From NCBI RefSeq assembly GCF_025147485.1, contig NZ_CP102263.1, forward strand, positions 509,501 to 573,500: a DNA stretch of 64,000 nucleotides, in the 5' to 3' direction. Positions 18,606-27,319 of this stretch are shown piece by piece. Made by a program: the position numbers and the translations under genes. How positions within the stretch are numbered: position 1 is the stretch's first letter; each line of letters begins with the position of its first letter. The notes under the pieces are model-generated. The model searched no databases and had not been told where the DNA came from. It saw nothing but the letters and a program-made list of their open reading frames with translations. This DNA is from Bacteroides uniformis. GTDB taxonomy: Bacteria; Bacteroidota; Bacteroidia; Bacteroidales; Bacteroidaceae.

Positions 18606-19872
18606 GTTGTCTCCGTATCCAGTCCAGCCATTCATCCCACTGTTCCTGATACCAGTAATGCCCGGTTTCCAGATAAGGATGCAGTTCCTTCGGAGAAGAA
18701 ATCACATTGTAGGCTGCATACATGGAAGTGGGAGGACAGACCTCATCGTTATACCCCCAACTGAACCAACCGGGCACATTCAGCAGGCGGGCAAAGTTTG
18801 CCGTATCATAATAGCGCACCGTTTCAAGCTGCTTTTCATCGGGAGCACCGTAATAATAGAAATAATGGGGCCAGCCGCAAGCGCGCTTCTTGAAGAACGC
18901 TTCGTGGTCGCATAAGGCAGGATGAACAGCCGCCAGGAAAGTAACGCGCGAATCAAGAGCCGCCGTAATCACAGACAAGGCACCGCCCTGGCTGGAGCCC
19001 GTAACGCCCAGCGCCTTCCCGTTGTACTGCGGCAGCGAACAGATAAAATCCACAGCACGCAAAGCGCCTACCACCACACGGTTATAGTAAGAAGCATCCC
19101 GGCTGTCGCGGCCGAACGTCCAGTAATTGCTCAGCGCCCCACCTGCCAGCGCATCATATACAGACTGCTGCATCGTGACGGGAATGCCGTGGATACCCAC
19201 CTCCAATGTAATCACCTTTCCAGGAGCCGTATACGTATCTCCCGCATAAGGGCGGACACCCGCACCGGGCACACGCAGCAAAGCCGGATACTTCCCTTCT
19301 TTCTTGGGAATACTGAGAATACCGTAAAAACGTCCTCCCCAAGCTTTTGTCTGGAAGCTGACCTGATATACATTATCCGTTTCCGTACAGCGTTCGGGAA
19401 GCAGCGTCATAAGGGGATTCAACGGAGTCTTGCGCGCCTCTTCCAAGGTCTTGGCCCAATAATCCCGAAAATCGGCAGGAAGTTTCGTCACAGGTTGCAG
19501 CTGCTCGGGAGCATAGGCCGATGTAGCCAGCCCTTCATAAGTCCGGCCGTCCACATGCGCCTTGACCTTGCAACGCAAGAAGCCTGCAGTCTTCATCGTG
19601 CCTTGCAACTTCAAGGTACCATCTTTCAGCACCACGTCTTTCTTTACTTCAGTAGGATACATCTCGGGGCCCAGTTCATAGTCAATCTTGACATCGGACA
19701 AGAGGTTCTGTGCCTTCAGCACCCGGACGGTAAACGTACACTTCTCATTCAGACGATACACCCAATCGCTATGGTCGGGTGAAACGACTACACGGATTTC
19801 ATTGCCGCGTATCTGCGCCGTCACAGCACATACACACAGCAGACATAAAAATAAGGAAAAAACTCTTTTCAT
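18589..19872 (-). CDS. AXE1-family (CE7-like) acetyl esterase
   Basis: A 427-residue secreted alpha/beta-hydrolase with a signal peptide ending about residue 20 (CAVTAQ). Residues about 22-125 form an N-terminal beta-rich domain; the AXE1 hydrolase domain follows. The likely triad is S294 in GVTGSSQGG, D376 in GYNDEVCPP and H405 in ETGHYW. The family removes O-acetyl groups from xylan oligosaccharides and related sugars; in this mannanase-rich locus acetylated glucomannan is the inferred substrate. It heads a probable operon with the two GH5 genes. A 38-base palindrome overlaps its stop codon. Confidence 0.88.
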   Translation of the reverse strand: MKRVFSLFLCLLCVCAVTAQIRGNEIRVVVSPDHSDWVYRLNEKCTFTVRVLKAQNLLSDVKIDYELGPEMYPTEVKKDVVLKDGTLKLQGTMKTAGFLRCKVKAHVDGRTYEGLATSAYAPEQLQPVTKLPADFRDYWAKTLEEARKTPLNPLMTLLPERCTETDNVYQVSFQTKAWGGRFYGILSIPKKEGKYPALLRVPGAGVRPYAGDTYTAPGKVITLEVGIHGIPVTMQQSVYDALAGGALSNYWTFGRDSRDASYYNRVVVGALRAVDFICSLPQYNGKALGVTGSSQGGALSVITAALDSRVTFLAAVHPALCDHEAFFKKRACGWPHYFYYYGAPDEKQLETVRYYDTANFARLLNVPGWFSWGYNDEVCPPTSMYAAYNVISSPKELHPYLETGHYWYQEQWDEWLDWIRRQLNVPM

Positions 19873-19902
19873 GATATCAGATATTAGTATTAATCATTGG
19901 TG

Positions 19903-19934
19903 CAAAAATAGGCACTTTCAATGAAGAATACCAA
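19903..19934 (-). promoter_or_regulatory. Promoter for the esterase-GH5-GH5 unit
   Basis: On the minus strand TTG (19934-19932), a 21-base spacer and TATTTTTG (19910-19903) match the Bacteroides primary sigma consensus. The transcript would start about 25 bases before the ATG of the acetyl esterase. It lies between the AraC stop and the esterase start. Confidence 0.6.
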
Positions 19935-19944
19935 TACTTTTTTA

Positions 19945-20838
19945 TCATATCACCAGCTTCTTTTTCCGATAATTCTCACGGAATTCCTTCGGCGAGCATC
20001 CCTTCTTCCGCTTGAACATACGATTGAAATTGGACAGATTGTTGAAGCCGCAGTCATAGCACACCTCTGCAATGGTACGCGTGGAATCTACCAACATACG
20101 CGTGGCAAAGCCCAGACGGATATCAATAATGTAGTCGGAAAGCGTCTTGCCGGTGCGCAGGCGAAAGAAACGGCTGAAAGAGACCGGGGTCATGCCCACC
20201 ATATCGGCCAATGAAGCCAACCGGATATCCTCCTGATAATGGGTGGAAATGTATTTCTGCACCTTCTGTACCCGGCGGCTGTCAGAGAAAGTCTCTATCT
20301 TGGCAAACGAAGAACTGGACAACACCCGGGCATTGTCATAGAGGGAAAGTTCGTAAAGGATACGGAGAAAGTTCATCACGGCATAAAAGCCCTGCTCCTC
20401 GGAAGCCAGCTTATCCAGCCAGTTGTACACCTTCATGATGGCCTGCATGGGGAAACTAAGTCCGCACTGTGCACGCTCCAGCATCCGACGGATACTGTCG
20501 AACTGGTTCTTGTTGACAACGTTCCCGAAGAACAAGTCGGGAGAGAACTGAATGGTAATCTCCCGAATATCCCCGGAGGTACATTCATGTTGCTCCCATA
20601 CATGCTCCAACTCCTTACCGGTTATCAGCACCAGGTCATAATCACCGATAATCTCGGCAGAATCGCCCACCACACGACGTACGCCGGAAGCATGTTCCGT
20701 GAAGTTCAGTTCATACTCTGCGTGACAATGGATGGGGTAGGTAAATTCTGTTTTGCGACGATCGGCAATATAGAAACAGTCACGTTCCGACAGAGGGGTT
20801 ATTTCCCTCATGATATAGTTCTGGTTTTCCATAGGCAT
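19945..20838 (-). CDS. AraC-family transcriptional regulator of the PUL
   Basis: A 297-residue protein with an N-terminal cupin-like sensing region (about 25-130; YPIHCHAEYELNF) and a C-terminal double helix-turn-helix of the AraC/XylS type (about 195-295: IRLASLADMVGMTPVSFSRFF and IAEVCYDCGFNNLSNFNRMFKRKKGCSPKEFR). It probably activates the adjacent esterase, GH5 and GH2 genes in response to a sugar. No hybrid two-component sensor is present in the window, so it is the only visible regulator of this PUL. ATG at 20832 is an alternative start. Confidence 0.88.
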   Translation of the reverse strand: MPMENQNYIMREITPLSERDCFYIADRRKTEFTYPIHCHAEYELNFTEHASGVRRVVGDSAEIIGDYDLVLITGKELEHVWEQHECTSGDIREITIQFSPDLFFGNVVNKNQFDSIRRMLERAQCGLSFPMQAIMKVYNWLDKLASEEQGFYAVMNFLRILYELSLYDNARVLSSSSFAKIETFSDSRRVQKVQKYISTHYQEDIRLASLADMVGMTPVSFSRFFRLRTGKTLSDYIIDIRLGFATRMLVDSTRTIAEVCYDCGFNNLSNFNRMFKRKKGCSPKEFRENYRKKKLVI

Positions 20839-20860
20839 TGGTTAAAAAAATATCATGCCA

Positions 20861-20890
20861 CAAATATACTCATTCTTTTTAATCCCACAA
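20861..20890 (-). promoter_or_regulatory. Promoter of the AraC regulator gene
   Basis: On the minus strand TTG (20890-20888), a 19-base spacer and TATATTTG (20868-20861) match the Bacteroides promoter pattern with the expected spacing. It is 23 bases upstream of the regulator start. Confidence 0.65.
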
Positions 20891-21000
20891 CAGTACCATT
20901 TGTTACATTTAGAGGTAATAATTGTTATATATGAGCAGATACCCGGGAAAGTCCCACCCGGAAAAGCAAAACTTCCGTTCTTCTCCCCCTCAGGCTCTAA

Positions 21001-21038
21001 TGTAAGGATGTATGAGATGCGCATCTCGTACACTTACA
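21001..21038. repeat. Long inverted repeat upstream of the AraC gene
   Basis: TGTATGAGATGC (21009-21020) abuts GCATCTCGTACA (21021-21032), a 24-base palindrome with one mismatched pair. Outside it TGTAAG (21001-21006) pairs with CTTACA (21033-21038) across a two-base bulge. There is no T tract, so it is not a normal terminator. It sits about 110 bases upstream of the regulator's promoter and between the GH2 terminator and that promoter, so an operator role is possible. Confidence 0.6.
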
Positions 21039-21059
21039 CACTATAGTTTGAGGAAGAAA

Positions 21060-21110
21060 GAAGCGGAGATCCCTCTCTTGCCCCATAGACAAGAGAAAGG
21101 TCTCCGCTTC
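21060..21110 (-). terminator. Intrinsic terminator after the GH2 gene
   Basis: GAAGCGGAGA (21060-21069) pairs with TCTCCGCTTC (21101-21110), with a second inner stem (CTCTCTTG region). On the minus strand it is followed by TTTCTTCCTC. It lies 27 bases past the GH2 stop codon. Confidence 0.75.
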
Positions 21111-21136
21111 GCCGGATGATATAAATGATAAGCCGC

Positions 21137-23581
21137 TTACTTCTGCAACTTCAAGACACAGGAAGTTTCCGGCAGGTTTTCCGAAACGACCGTCAGTGTG
21201 GCTTCTCCCGCTTCGCCGGTACTTTGCAACAGCACCTGTGCAAGTCCGTTGAATGCCTTTACCTGATAGGTGCGGGCATCGGCGTCGGCCGGACGTTCCG
21301 TAGCCTGATAAGCGGGGTCTCCATTCCCCACCCCAAGGATGCGTACCGGACCGGAAACGGTTATCGTCAAGTCGTTGCAGGCAGTGGGGACAAAACGTTT
21401 CTTTTTGTCCTGCAACTCAATATTACACACTGCCACATCCCGATTGTCTGCCTGAATGACGGGACGGTCTGCCGTCAGGGAGATACGGGCAGGAGCACCG
21501 GTAGTCTCCACAGTACGGGCCAATATTTTTTTGCCGTTCTTATAGCCTACAGCCTTCACTGCACCGGGCTGGAAAACGGCTTTCCAGGAAAGATGGCCGT
21601 TTCGGGGCATCGGTTTGCGATCCAGTTTCTTGCCGTTCACAGTCAGTTCCACTTCATCGCAGTTGCTGTATACCCAAATATCGATGCTATCACCTTCGTG
21701 ACCTTGCAGATTCCAGTGAGGAAGGATGTGCAGCACCGGCTCATCCGTCCACCAGGACTTCAGATACCAGGCTTCGTCCTTGGGGAAACCGCAGTAGTCC
21801 AGAATGCCGAATTGTGAGCCCGTAGCCGGGAACTTCATGGGGTTGGGCTCGCCGCGGTAGTCGAAACCCGTCCAATAGAAAAGACCCGCCAGATAGGGAC
21901 GTTCGTCATAGAATTTCCAGCCACGCTCGATGCAGTTCAGCAGGCTGTCAGGTCCGTTCGGCTTGCGGTTGTGCGCCACCATGTGGCCTTTGTCGTGGGC
22001 ATCGAAGTAGATGCCGCGCGTACCACAGCCCGTAGTCTCTTCCGAACCGAGCGCACGGCGGCCGGGATAATCCTTGCGGTGCTGCTCCACAGGGTTCTGA
22101 AGGATGTAGTTATAACCAGCCACGTCTGCGGGAATCAAGATGGCAGGGCCACTGCTCGAAGCAACGGTCATGAGGCGCGTAGGGTCGAAACGGTGGCAAT
22201 ATTCGCGCATCGTGGCAGCAATGCGTGTACCGCTTTCTTTCCACTCGATGCCCCACTCCTCGTTGCCTACACTCCAAAGGATAATGCACGGATGGTTGCG
22301 GTCGCGGTCTATCATGCGTTTCAGCAGGCGAGTATGTTCCTCGTTGACACCCGTCAGACGGTTTTCTTCTATCACAAGGATGCCGAGGCTGTCGCAGGCA
22401 TCGAGCATTTCGGGAGTCATCGGGTTATGGGAAGAACGGTAGGCATTGCAGCCGAACTTCTTCAGTTCCTTCAGTCGGTACACTTGCAAGGCATCGGGAA
22501 TGCCGGCACCTACTCCGGGGTGGTCTTGGTGCATGTTCACACCTTTCAGTTTCAGAGGCTGTCCGTTCAAGAGGAAGCCCTTGTCGGCATCGAAGCGGAT
22601 GTCACGAATACCCGTAGTAGTGGTATAAGCATCCACCAGCTTGCCATGCTGATAGACTTCCGTAAGCAGTGTATATAGATAAGGTGTATCCACACTCCAA
22701 AGATGAGGTTTGTCCAGCGCTATTTCACCGACGGTGAGCTGGCGGTCTTTCGGCAGTACCGGCTTACCGGCCGTTTCGCAGCGTGCCACTTCCTTGCCGT
22801 CGGCATCCCGGAGGATATGGCAGAGGCGGTAATCCTCCGTTTGCAGACCGGAGTTTTCAACAGTAGTCTCTATCGTCAGCTTGGCCTTGTCAAAAGGTGC
22901 GGCCAGCGTGCTGTGCACAAAGGTTCCGAAAGGAGCTACATGTAACGGCGCCGTCTTGTTCAGCCATACATGGCGGTAGATGCCCGCACCCTCGTAAAAC
23001 CAGCCCTCCTCGAGCGTGGCATCCGCACGGACGCAGATAAGATTCTCTTCTCCGTAATTCAAGTATTCCGTAATGTCATACACCTGCGTGGCATAGCCGC
23101 TCGGTTCGTGTCCCAGGTAGAAACCGTTTATCCAGATACGGGCATCACGGAAGATACCGTCGAACTGAAGATAAAGATGTTTGCCGAGGTCCTCTTGTGG
23201 CACGGTGATGGTCTTTCGGTACCATCCCACAGAGTTTTCGGGGAATTTATAGCCGACGGCTTTATAGCCATGACTGTGGCTCGCCTCTTTGGCATAAGGC
23301 AAATCAACCACCCAGTCATGCGGAAGGTTGACCGTCTTCCAGCCCACACCCCACTTCTCCGGATTGAACTTAGGGGAGTAAGGACCCTCATTATGGATAG
23401 AGGCTGCTTTAGTCAGATAGTTGAAGTACTCCGTTCCGCAGCCGAAGTCTTTCTCCGGTGAGGAAGCATTGCCAAAAGCAAACTGCCAGCCGTCATCCAG
23501 CAAAATACGTTCGCGGACGGATTGGGCGGAAAGAGAAAAGGTAATTCCAAGAAGGAACAAAAATGCGAATAAGTGTTTCAT
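21137..23581 (-). CDS. GH2 glycosidase, probable beta-galactosidase
   Basis: An 814-residue periplasmic or surface enzyme with a signal peptide (FSLSAQ, about residue 20). Order of domains: sugar-binding jelly roll (about 25-210; VNLPHDWVV, GWYRKTITVP, ARIWINGFYLG), Ig-like domain (about 215-325), catalytic barrel (about 335-600) and C-terminal beta domains (DUF4982-like, then Ig-like). The acid/base is E441 in SVGNEEWG and the nucleophile E514 in ALGSEETTG. The family relatives recalled are beta-galactosidases, and this protein lacks the WNGNNE motif of GH2 beta-mannosidases. Beta-galactosidase is therefore preferred but not proven. It is divergent from the GH94 gene. Confidence 0.85.
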   Translation of the reverse strand: MKHLFAFLFLLGITFSLSAQSVRERILLDDGWQFAFGNASSPEKDFGCGTEYFNYLTKAASIHNEGPYSPKFNPEKWGVGWKTVNLPHDWVVDLPYAKEASHSHGYKAVGYKFPENSVGWYRKTITVPQEDLGKHLYLQFDGIFRDARIWINGFYLGHEPSGYATQVYDITEYLNYGEENLICVRADATLEEGWFYEGAGIYRHVWLNKTAPLHVAPFGTFVHSTLAAPFDKAKLTIETTVENSGLQTEDYRLCHILRDADGKEVARCETAGKPVLPKDRQLTVGEIALDKPHLWSVDTPYLYTLLTEVYQHGKLVDAYTTTTGIRDIRFDADKGFLLNGQPLKLKGVNMHQDHPGVGAGIPDALQVYRLKELKKFGCNAYRSSHNPMTPEMLDACDSLGILVIEENRLTGVNEEHTRLLKRMIDRDRNHPCIILWSVGNEEWGIEWKESGTRIAATMREYCHRFDPTRLMTVASSSGPAILIPADVAGYNYILQNPVEQHRKDYPGRRALGSEETTGCGTRGIYFDAHDKGHMVAHNRKPNGPDSLLNCIERGWKFYDERPYLAGLFYWTGFDYRGEPNPMKFPATGSQFGILDYCGFPKDEAWYLKSWWTDEPVLHILPHWNLQGHEGDSIDIWVYSNCDEVELTVNGKKLDRKPMPRNGHLSWKAVFQPGAVKAVGYKNGKKILARTVETTGAPARISLTADRPVIQADNRDVAVCNIELQDKKKRFVPTACNDLTITVSGPVRILGVGNGDPAYQATERPADADARTYQVKAFNGLAQVLLQSTGEAGEATLTVVSENLPETSCVLKLQK

Positions 23582-23803
23582 ATCGGTTAATCATAAAATG
23601 TGTTTACAAAGATAGGGCGAAATAGACTCGTACAGTGATACTTTTGTATCTTTTTCCGGTACTTCATGTTTCCGAAGGGAAAAAACACGCCGGGCAAACA
23701 AGGGTGATAGGAGAAAAGTTTTTAAATTTGAAGCGTGCTTCCGGGAAAATGGCCGGATGGCACAACTAACGAAGAATGTATCAAACTAAATACAAGAAAT
23801 AAT
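23582..23803. promoter_or_regulatory. Divergent promoter region between GH2 and GH94
   Basis: Two -7-like boxes face outward. TATCTTTG on the minus strand (23614-23607) is 26 bases upstream of the GH2 start. TAAATTTG on the plus strand (23723-23730) is 74 bases upstream of the GH94 start. Neither has a clear TTG at 19-21 bases, which could mean activator-dependent promoters. The region may hold the AraC-family operator, but no direct repeat was recognised. Confidence 0.45.
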
Positions 23804-26290
23804 ATGCAAGACAAAAGATTCGGATATTTCGATGACGACAACCGCGAATACGTCATTACCGATCCCAAGACACCTTGGCCATGGATTAACTACCTGGGCA
23901 ATGAAGATTTCTTCTCACTCATCTCCAATACTGCCGGAGGCTATTCCTTCTACAAGGACGCCAAGTTCCGCCGCATCACCCGCTACCGCTACAACAACGT
24001 GCCGATGGACAACGGGGGACGCTACTTCTACATCAATGAAGGCGGCAACGTATGGTCTCCCACCTGGAAGCCCTGCAAGACTGCACTCGACAGTTACGAG
24101 TGTCGCCACGGCATGAGCTACACCCGCATCACCGGATCCAAAGACGGCATCGAAGCCAGCCTGCTCTTCTTCGTCCCACTGAAGACCTGGGGAGAGGTGC
24201 AGAAGCTGACCTTGCGGAATACTTCTGCCAAAGTGAGAAAACTCAAACTATTCTCCTTTGCCGAATGGTGCTTGTGGAATGCCGCTACGGACATGGAGAA
24301 CTTCCAGCGTAACTTCTCCACGGGAGAGGTGGAAGTGGACGGGTCTGTCATCTACCACAAGACGGAATACAAGGAACGCCGCAATCACTACGCCTTCTAC
24401 AGTATCAATACACCCGTAGACGGTTTCGATACCGACCGCGAAACATTCGTGGGACTCTACAACGAGTTTGCCGACCCGGAACGGGTAGTAGAAGGCAGAC
24501 CGGGCAACAGCATTGCCCACGGTTGGAGTCCCATCGCCTCGCACTATCTGGAAGTAGAACTGCAACCCGGCGAAAGCCGCGACTTCATCTTCCTGCTGGG
24601 CTATGTGGAAAACAAGCAAGAGGCAAAGTTCGAGGAGCATGAAGCATCTCAGCATGAAGCATTCAAGCAGAGTGTACCCTCTTCACCTATTATAAATAAG
24701 GTAAAGGCTAAGGCGATGATTTCGGCCTTCGACACTACCGCCAAAGTAGATGCCGCCTTTGCCGAGCTGAAAGCCTACTGGGACCGCCTGCTGGACATCT
24801 ACGTCGTGAAGACCGACGAAGAAAAGTTGGACCGCATGGTGAACATCTGGAACCAGTACCAGTGCATGATTACCTTCAACATGTCCCGCTCCGCCTCTTT
24901 CTTCGAGAGCGGCATCGGTCGTGGAATGGGTTTCCGCGACTCCAACCAGGACCTCGTGGGCTTCGTGCATCAGATACCGGAACGAGCCCGCGAACGAATC
25001 ATCGACATAGCTTCTACCCAATTCCCCGACGGAGGATGCTACCACCAATACCAACCGCTGACCAAACGCGGCAACAACGACATCGGCGGCGGCTTCAACG
25101 ATGACCCCATGTGGCTTATCTTCGGTACGGTGGCATACATCAAGGAATCGGGAGACTTCAGTATCCTGGATGAGCCCGTCCCCTTCGACAACAAAGAAGG
25201 TTCGGAAGTGTCTCTGTTCGAGCACCTGCGCGTCTCCTTCAACCACGTCATCGAGAACCTCGGCCCCCACATGTTGCCCCTCATCGGCCGTGCCGACTGG
25301 AACGACTGCCTGAACCTGAACTGCTTCTCCTGGGACCCGAATGAATCCTTCCAGACCACGGAAAACCAGACGGAAGGCAGCCAAGCAGAATCGCTGATGA
25401 TTGCCGGCTTGTTCGTGGTATGCGGACGCGACTATGTGGAACTATGCCGCCACCTGGGTAAAGACGACGAAGCAAACAGAGCGCAAACCTATATAGAGAA
25501 CATGGTGGAAGCCGTGAAAAAACATGGCTGGGACGGTGACTGGTACTTGCGCGCCTACGATTACTTCGGCCACAAGGTAGGTTCCAAAGAGAACGAAGAA
25601 GGACAAATCTTCATCGAATCGCAAGGCTGGTGCACCATGGCAGGCATCGGACTGGAAGAAGGCATGGTAAAAAAAGCGCTGGACTCCGTAAAGGAACGCC
25701 TGGACTGCGAACACGGTATTGTACTCAACAATCCACCCTTCACCCGCTATGTTGTGGAGTATGGAGAAATCTCCACCTATCCCGCCGGCTACAAGGAGAA
25801 CGCAGGTATCTTCTGCCACAACAACCCGTGGGTCATCATCGGAGAAACCGTACTGGGACGGGGTGACCGTTCCTGGGAGTATTTCCGCAAGATATGCCCG
25901 TCGTACACCGAAGAGCACAGTGCCCTGCATAAAGTAGAACCTTACGTATGCTGCCAGATGGTGGCCGGCAAGGACGCCGCCCGCCCCGGCGAAGGCAAGA
26001 ACAGCTGGCTGACTGGAACGGCTGCCTGGATGTGGTATGCCATCACGCAATTCATACTCGGCATCAAGCCTTCGTATGAAGGTCTGGAAATCAATCCTTG
26101 TATCCCGGCAGGCTGGAAAGGCTTCAACGTGAAGCGTAGGTTCCGCGGGGCAGAATATCATATTACCGTGAAGAATCCCGATGGTGTGTGCAAAGGCATC
26201 AAGTCCGTCACAGTAGACGGCCAGCCGATAGAAGGCAATGTGGTGAACCATCTGCCGGGCACGCATACAGTAGAAGTAATAATGGGATAA
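23804..26290 (+). CDS. GH94 cellobiose phosphorylase
   Basis: The start at 23804 gives [19 protein letters not shown], matching the N-terminus of known cellobiose phosphorylases; an earlier in-frame ATG at 23735 is not supported. The product has 828 residues and no signal peptide, so it is cytoplasmic. It closely follows the pattern of the Cellvibrio gilvus enzyme throughout, with catalytic acid D501 in [12 protein letters not shown] and [27 protein letters not shown] in the substrate region. It converts cellobiose plus phosphate to glucose 1-phosphate and glucose. Related cello- or glucomannan-oligosaccharides are possible. It is first in an operon with the reductase and GH97 genes. Confidence 0.93.
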   Translation: MQDKRFGYFDDDNREYVITDPKTPWPWINYLGNEDFFSLISNTAGGYSFYKDAKFRRITRYRYNNVPMDNGGRYFYINEGGNVWSPTWKPCKTALDSYECRHGMSYTRITGSKDGIEASLLFFVPLKTWGEVQKLTLRNTSAKVRKLKLFSFAEWCLWNAATDMENFQRNFSTGEVEVDGSVIYHKTEYKERRNHYAFYSINTPVDGFDTDRETFVGLYNEFADPERVVEGRPGNSIAHGWSPIASHYLEVELQPGESRDFIFLLGYVENKQEAKFEEHEASQHEAFKQSVPSSPIINKVKAKAMISAFDTTAKVDAAFAELKAYWDRLLDIYVVKTDEEKLDRMVNIWNQYQCMITFNMSRSASFFESGIGRGMGFRDSNQDLVGFVHQIPERARERIIDIASTQFPDGGCYHQYQPLTKRGNNDIGGGFNDDPMWLIFGTVAYIKESGDFSILDEPVPFDNKEGSEVSLFEHLRVSFNHVIENLGPHMLPLIGRADWNDCLNLNCFSWDPNESFQTTENQTEGSQAESLMIAGLFVVCGRDYVELCRHLGKDDEANRAQTYIENMVEAVKKHGWDGDWYLRAYDYFGHKVGSKENEEGQIFIESQGWCTMAGIGLEEGMVKKALDSVKERLDCEHGIVLNNPPFTRYVVEYGEISTYPAGYKENAGIFCHNNPWVIIGETVLGRGDRSWEYFRKICPSYTEEHSALHKVEPYVCCQMVAGKDAARPGEGKNSWLTGTAAWMWYAITQFILGIKPSYEGLEINPCIPAGWKGFNVKRRFRGAEYHITVKNPDGVCKGIKSVTVDGQPIEGNVVNHLPGTHTVEVIMG

Positions 26291-26308
26291 CCCACAAAAT
26301 ACAATATC

Positions 26309-27313
26309 ATGATAAACCCTATTTATTCTCCAGCGCCCGAACGCTATGACAACGGCATGAAATTCCGCCGTTGCGGGCAAAGCGGCATCCTGCTGCCGGA
26401 AATATCACTCGGATTGTGGCACAACTTCGGCGACGTGAACACATTTGCCAATTCCCAGGCCATGGCGCACTATGCCTTCGACCGTGGAATCACACATTTC
26501 GACCTCGCCAACAATTACGGTCCTTCCTACGGTTCCGCCGAAGAGACTTTCGGAATGATTATGAAGAAATCCTTCATGCCCTATCGGGACGAACTATTCA
26601 TCTCCACCAAGGCCGGACACGACATGTGGCCCGGCCCCTACGGGGAGTGGGGCTCACGCAAGTACCTGATGAGCAGCCTCAACCAAAGTCTGAAACGGAT
26701 GAACCTGGAGTATGTGGACATCTTCTACTCCCACCGCTACGACCCGGATACTCCGCTTGAAGAGACCCTGCAAGCACTGGTTGATATCGTACGGCAAGGC
26801 AAAGCACTCTATGTAGGAATCTCCAAATATCCCAAAGAGGCGGCCGAGTTTGCCTACAAATACCTGGAAGAACGGGATGTACACTGCCTGCTCTATCAAG
26901 GCAGATACAATCTCTTCAACCGCGAACCGGAAGAAGAAGGTATCCTGCAGCAAGCCAAAGGGAACGGAACCGGCTTCATCGCCTTCTCCCCGCTGGCGCA
27001 GGGCCTGCTGACCAACCGCTACCTAAATGGTATTCCCGAAGATTCGCGCATGGCAAAGGGGGCTTTCCTAAAGAAAGAAGCACTGACCGACGAGACGCTG
27101 CAAAAAATCAAGGCACTCAACGAGGTTGCTGCCTCACGCGGGCAAACCCTTGCCGAGATGTCACTTGCCTGGCTGTTGAAGGACGACCTGGTGACAAGCG
27201 TCATCATCGGAGCGAGCTCCGTTGCCCAACTGGCAGATAACCTGAAAGCGACTGAAAATACAGACTTCTCTGCCGAGGAACTGGAGAAGATAAAGAAAAT
27301 CATTCAAAAATAA
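26309..27313 (+). CDS. Aldo/keto reductase, YghZ-like
   Basis: A 334-residue cytoplasmic NADPH-type reductase. The catalytic tetrad can be assigned to Asp and Tyr in FDLANNYGPSYGSAE, Lys in ISTKAGHDMWPGPYG and His in IFYSHRYDPDTP. SVIIGASSVAQLADN fits the cofactor phosphate site. This pattern is that of L-glyceraldehyde-3-phosphate reductase YghZ and relatives. It lies 18 bases after the GH94 gene and 6 bases before GH97, so it is co-transcribed with sugar-degrading genes. What it reduces here is unknown; a keto- or aldo-sugar from the imported glycan is an inference. Confidence 0.85.
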   Translation: MINPIYSPAPERYDNGMKFRRCGQSGILLPEISLGLWHNFGDVNTFANSQAMAHYAFDRGITHFDLANNYGPSYGSAEETFGMIMKKSFMPYRDELFISTKAGHDMWPGPYGEWGSRKYLMSSLNQSLKRMNLEYVDIFYSHRYDPDTPLEETLQALVDIVRQGKALYVGISKYPKEAAEFAYKYLEERDVHCLLYQGRYNLFNREPEEEGILQQAKGNGTGFIAFSPLAQGLLTNRYLNGIPEDSRMAKGAFLKKEALTDETLQKIKALNEVAASRGQTLAEMSLAWLLKDDLVTSVIIGASSVAQLADNLKATENTDFSAEELEKIKKIIQK

Positions 27314-27319
27314 ATCAAC

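Noticed and set aside
23735..23803. Earlier ATG for the GH94 gene
   Set aside because: It adds 23 residues not found in the family; the 23804 start gives the conserved N-terminus and leaves room for the -7 box at 23723-23730.
24683..26380. Minus-strand frames of 233 and 312 codons under GH94
   Set aside because: Antisense to a strongly conserved cellobiose phosphorylase; composition reflects the complementary strand.
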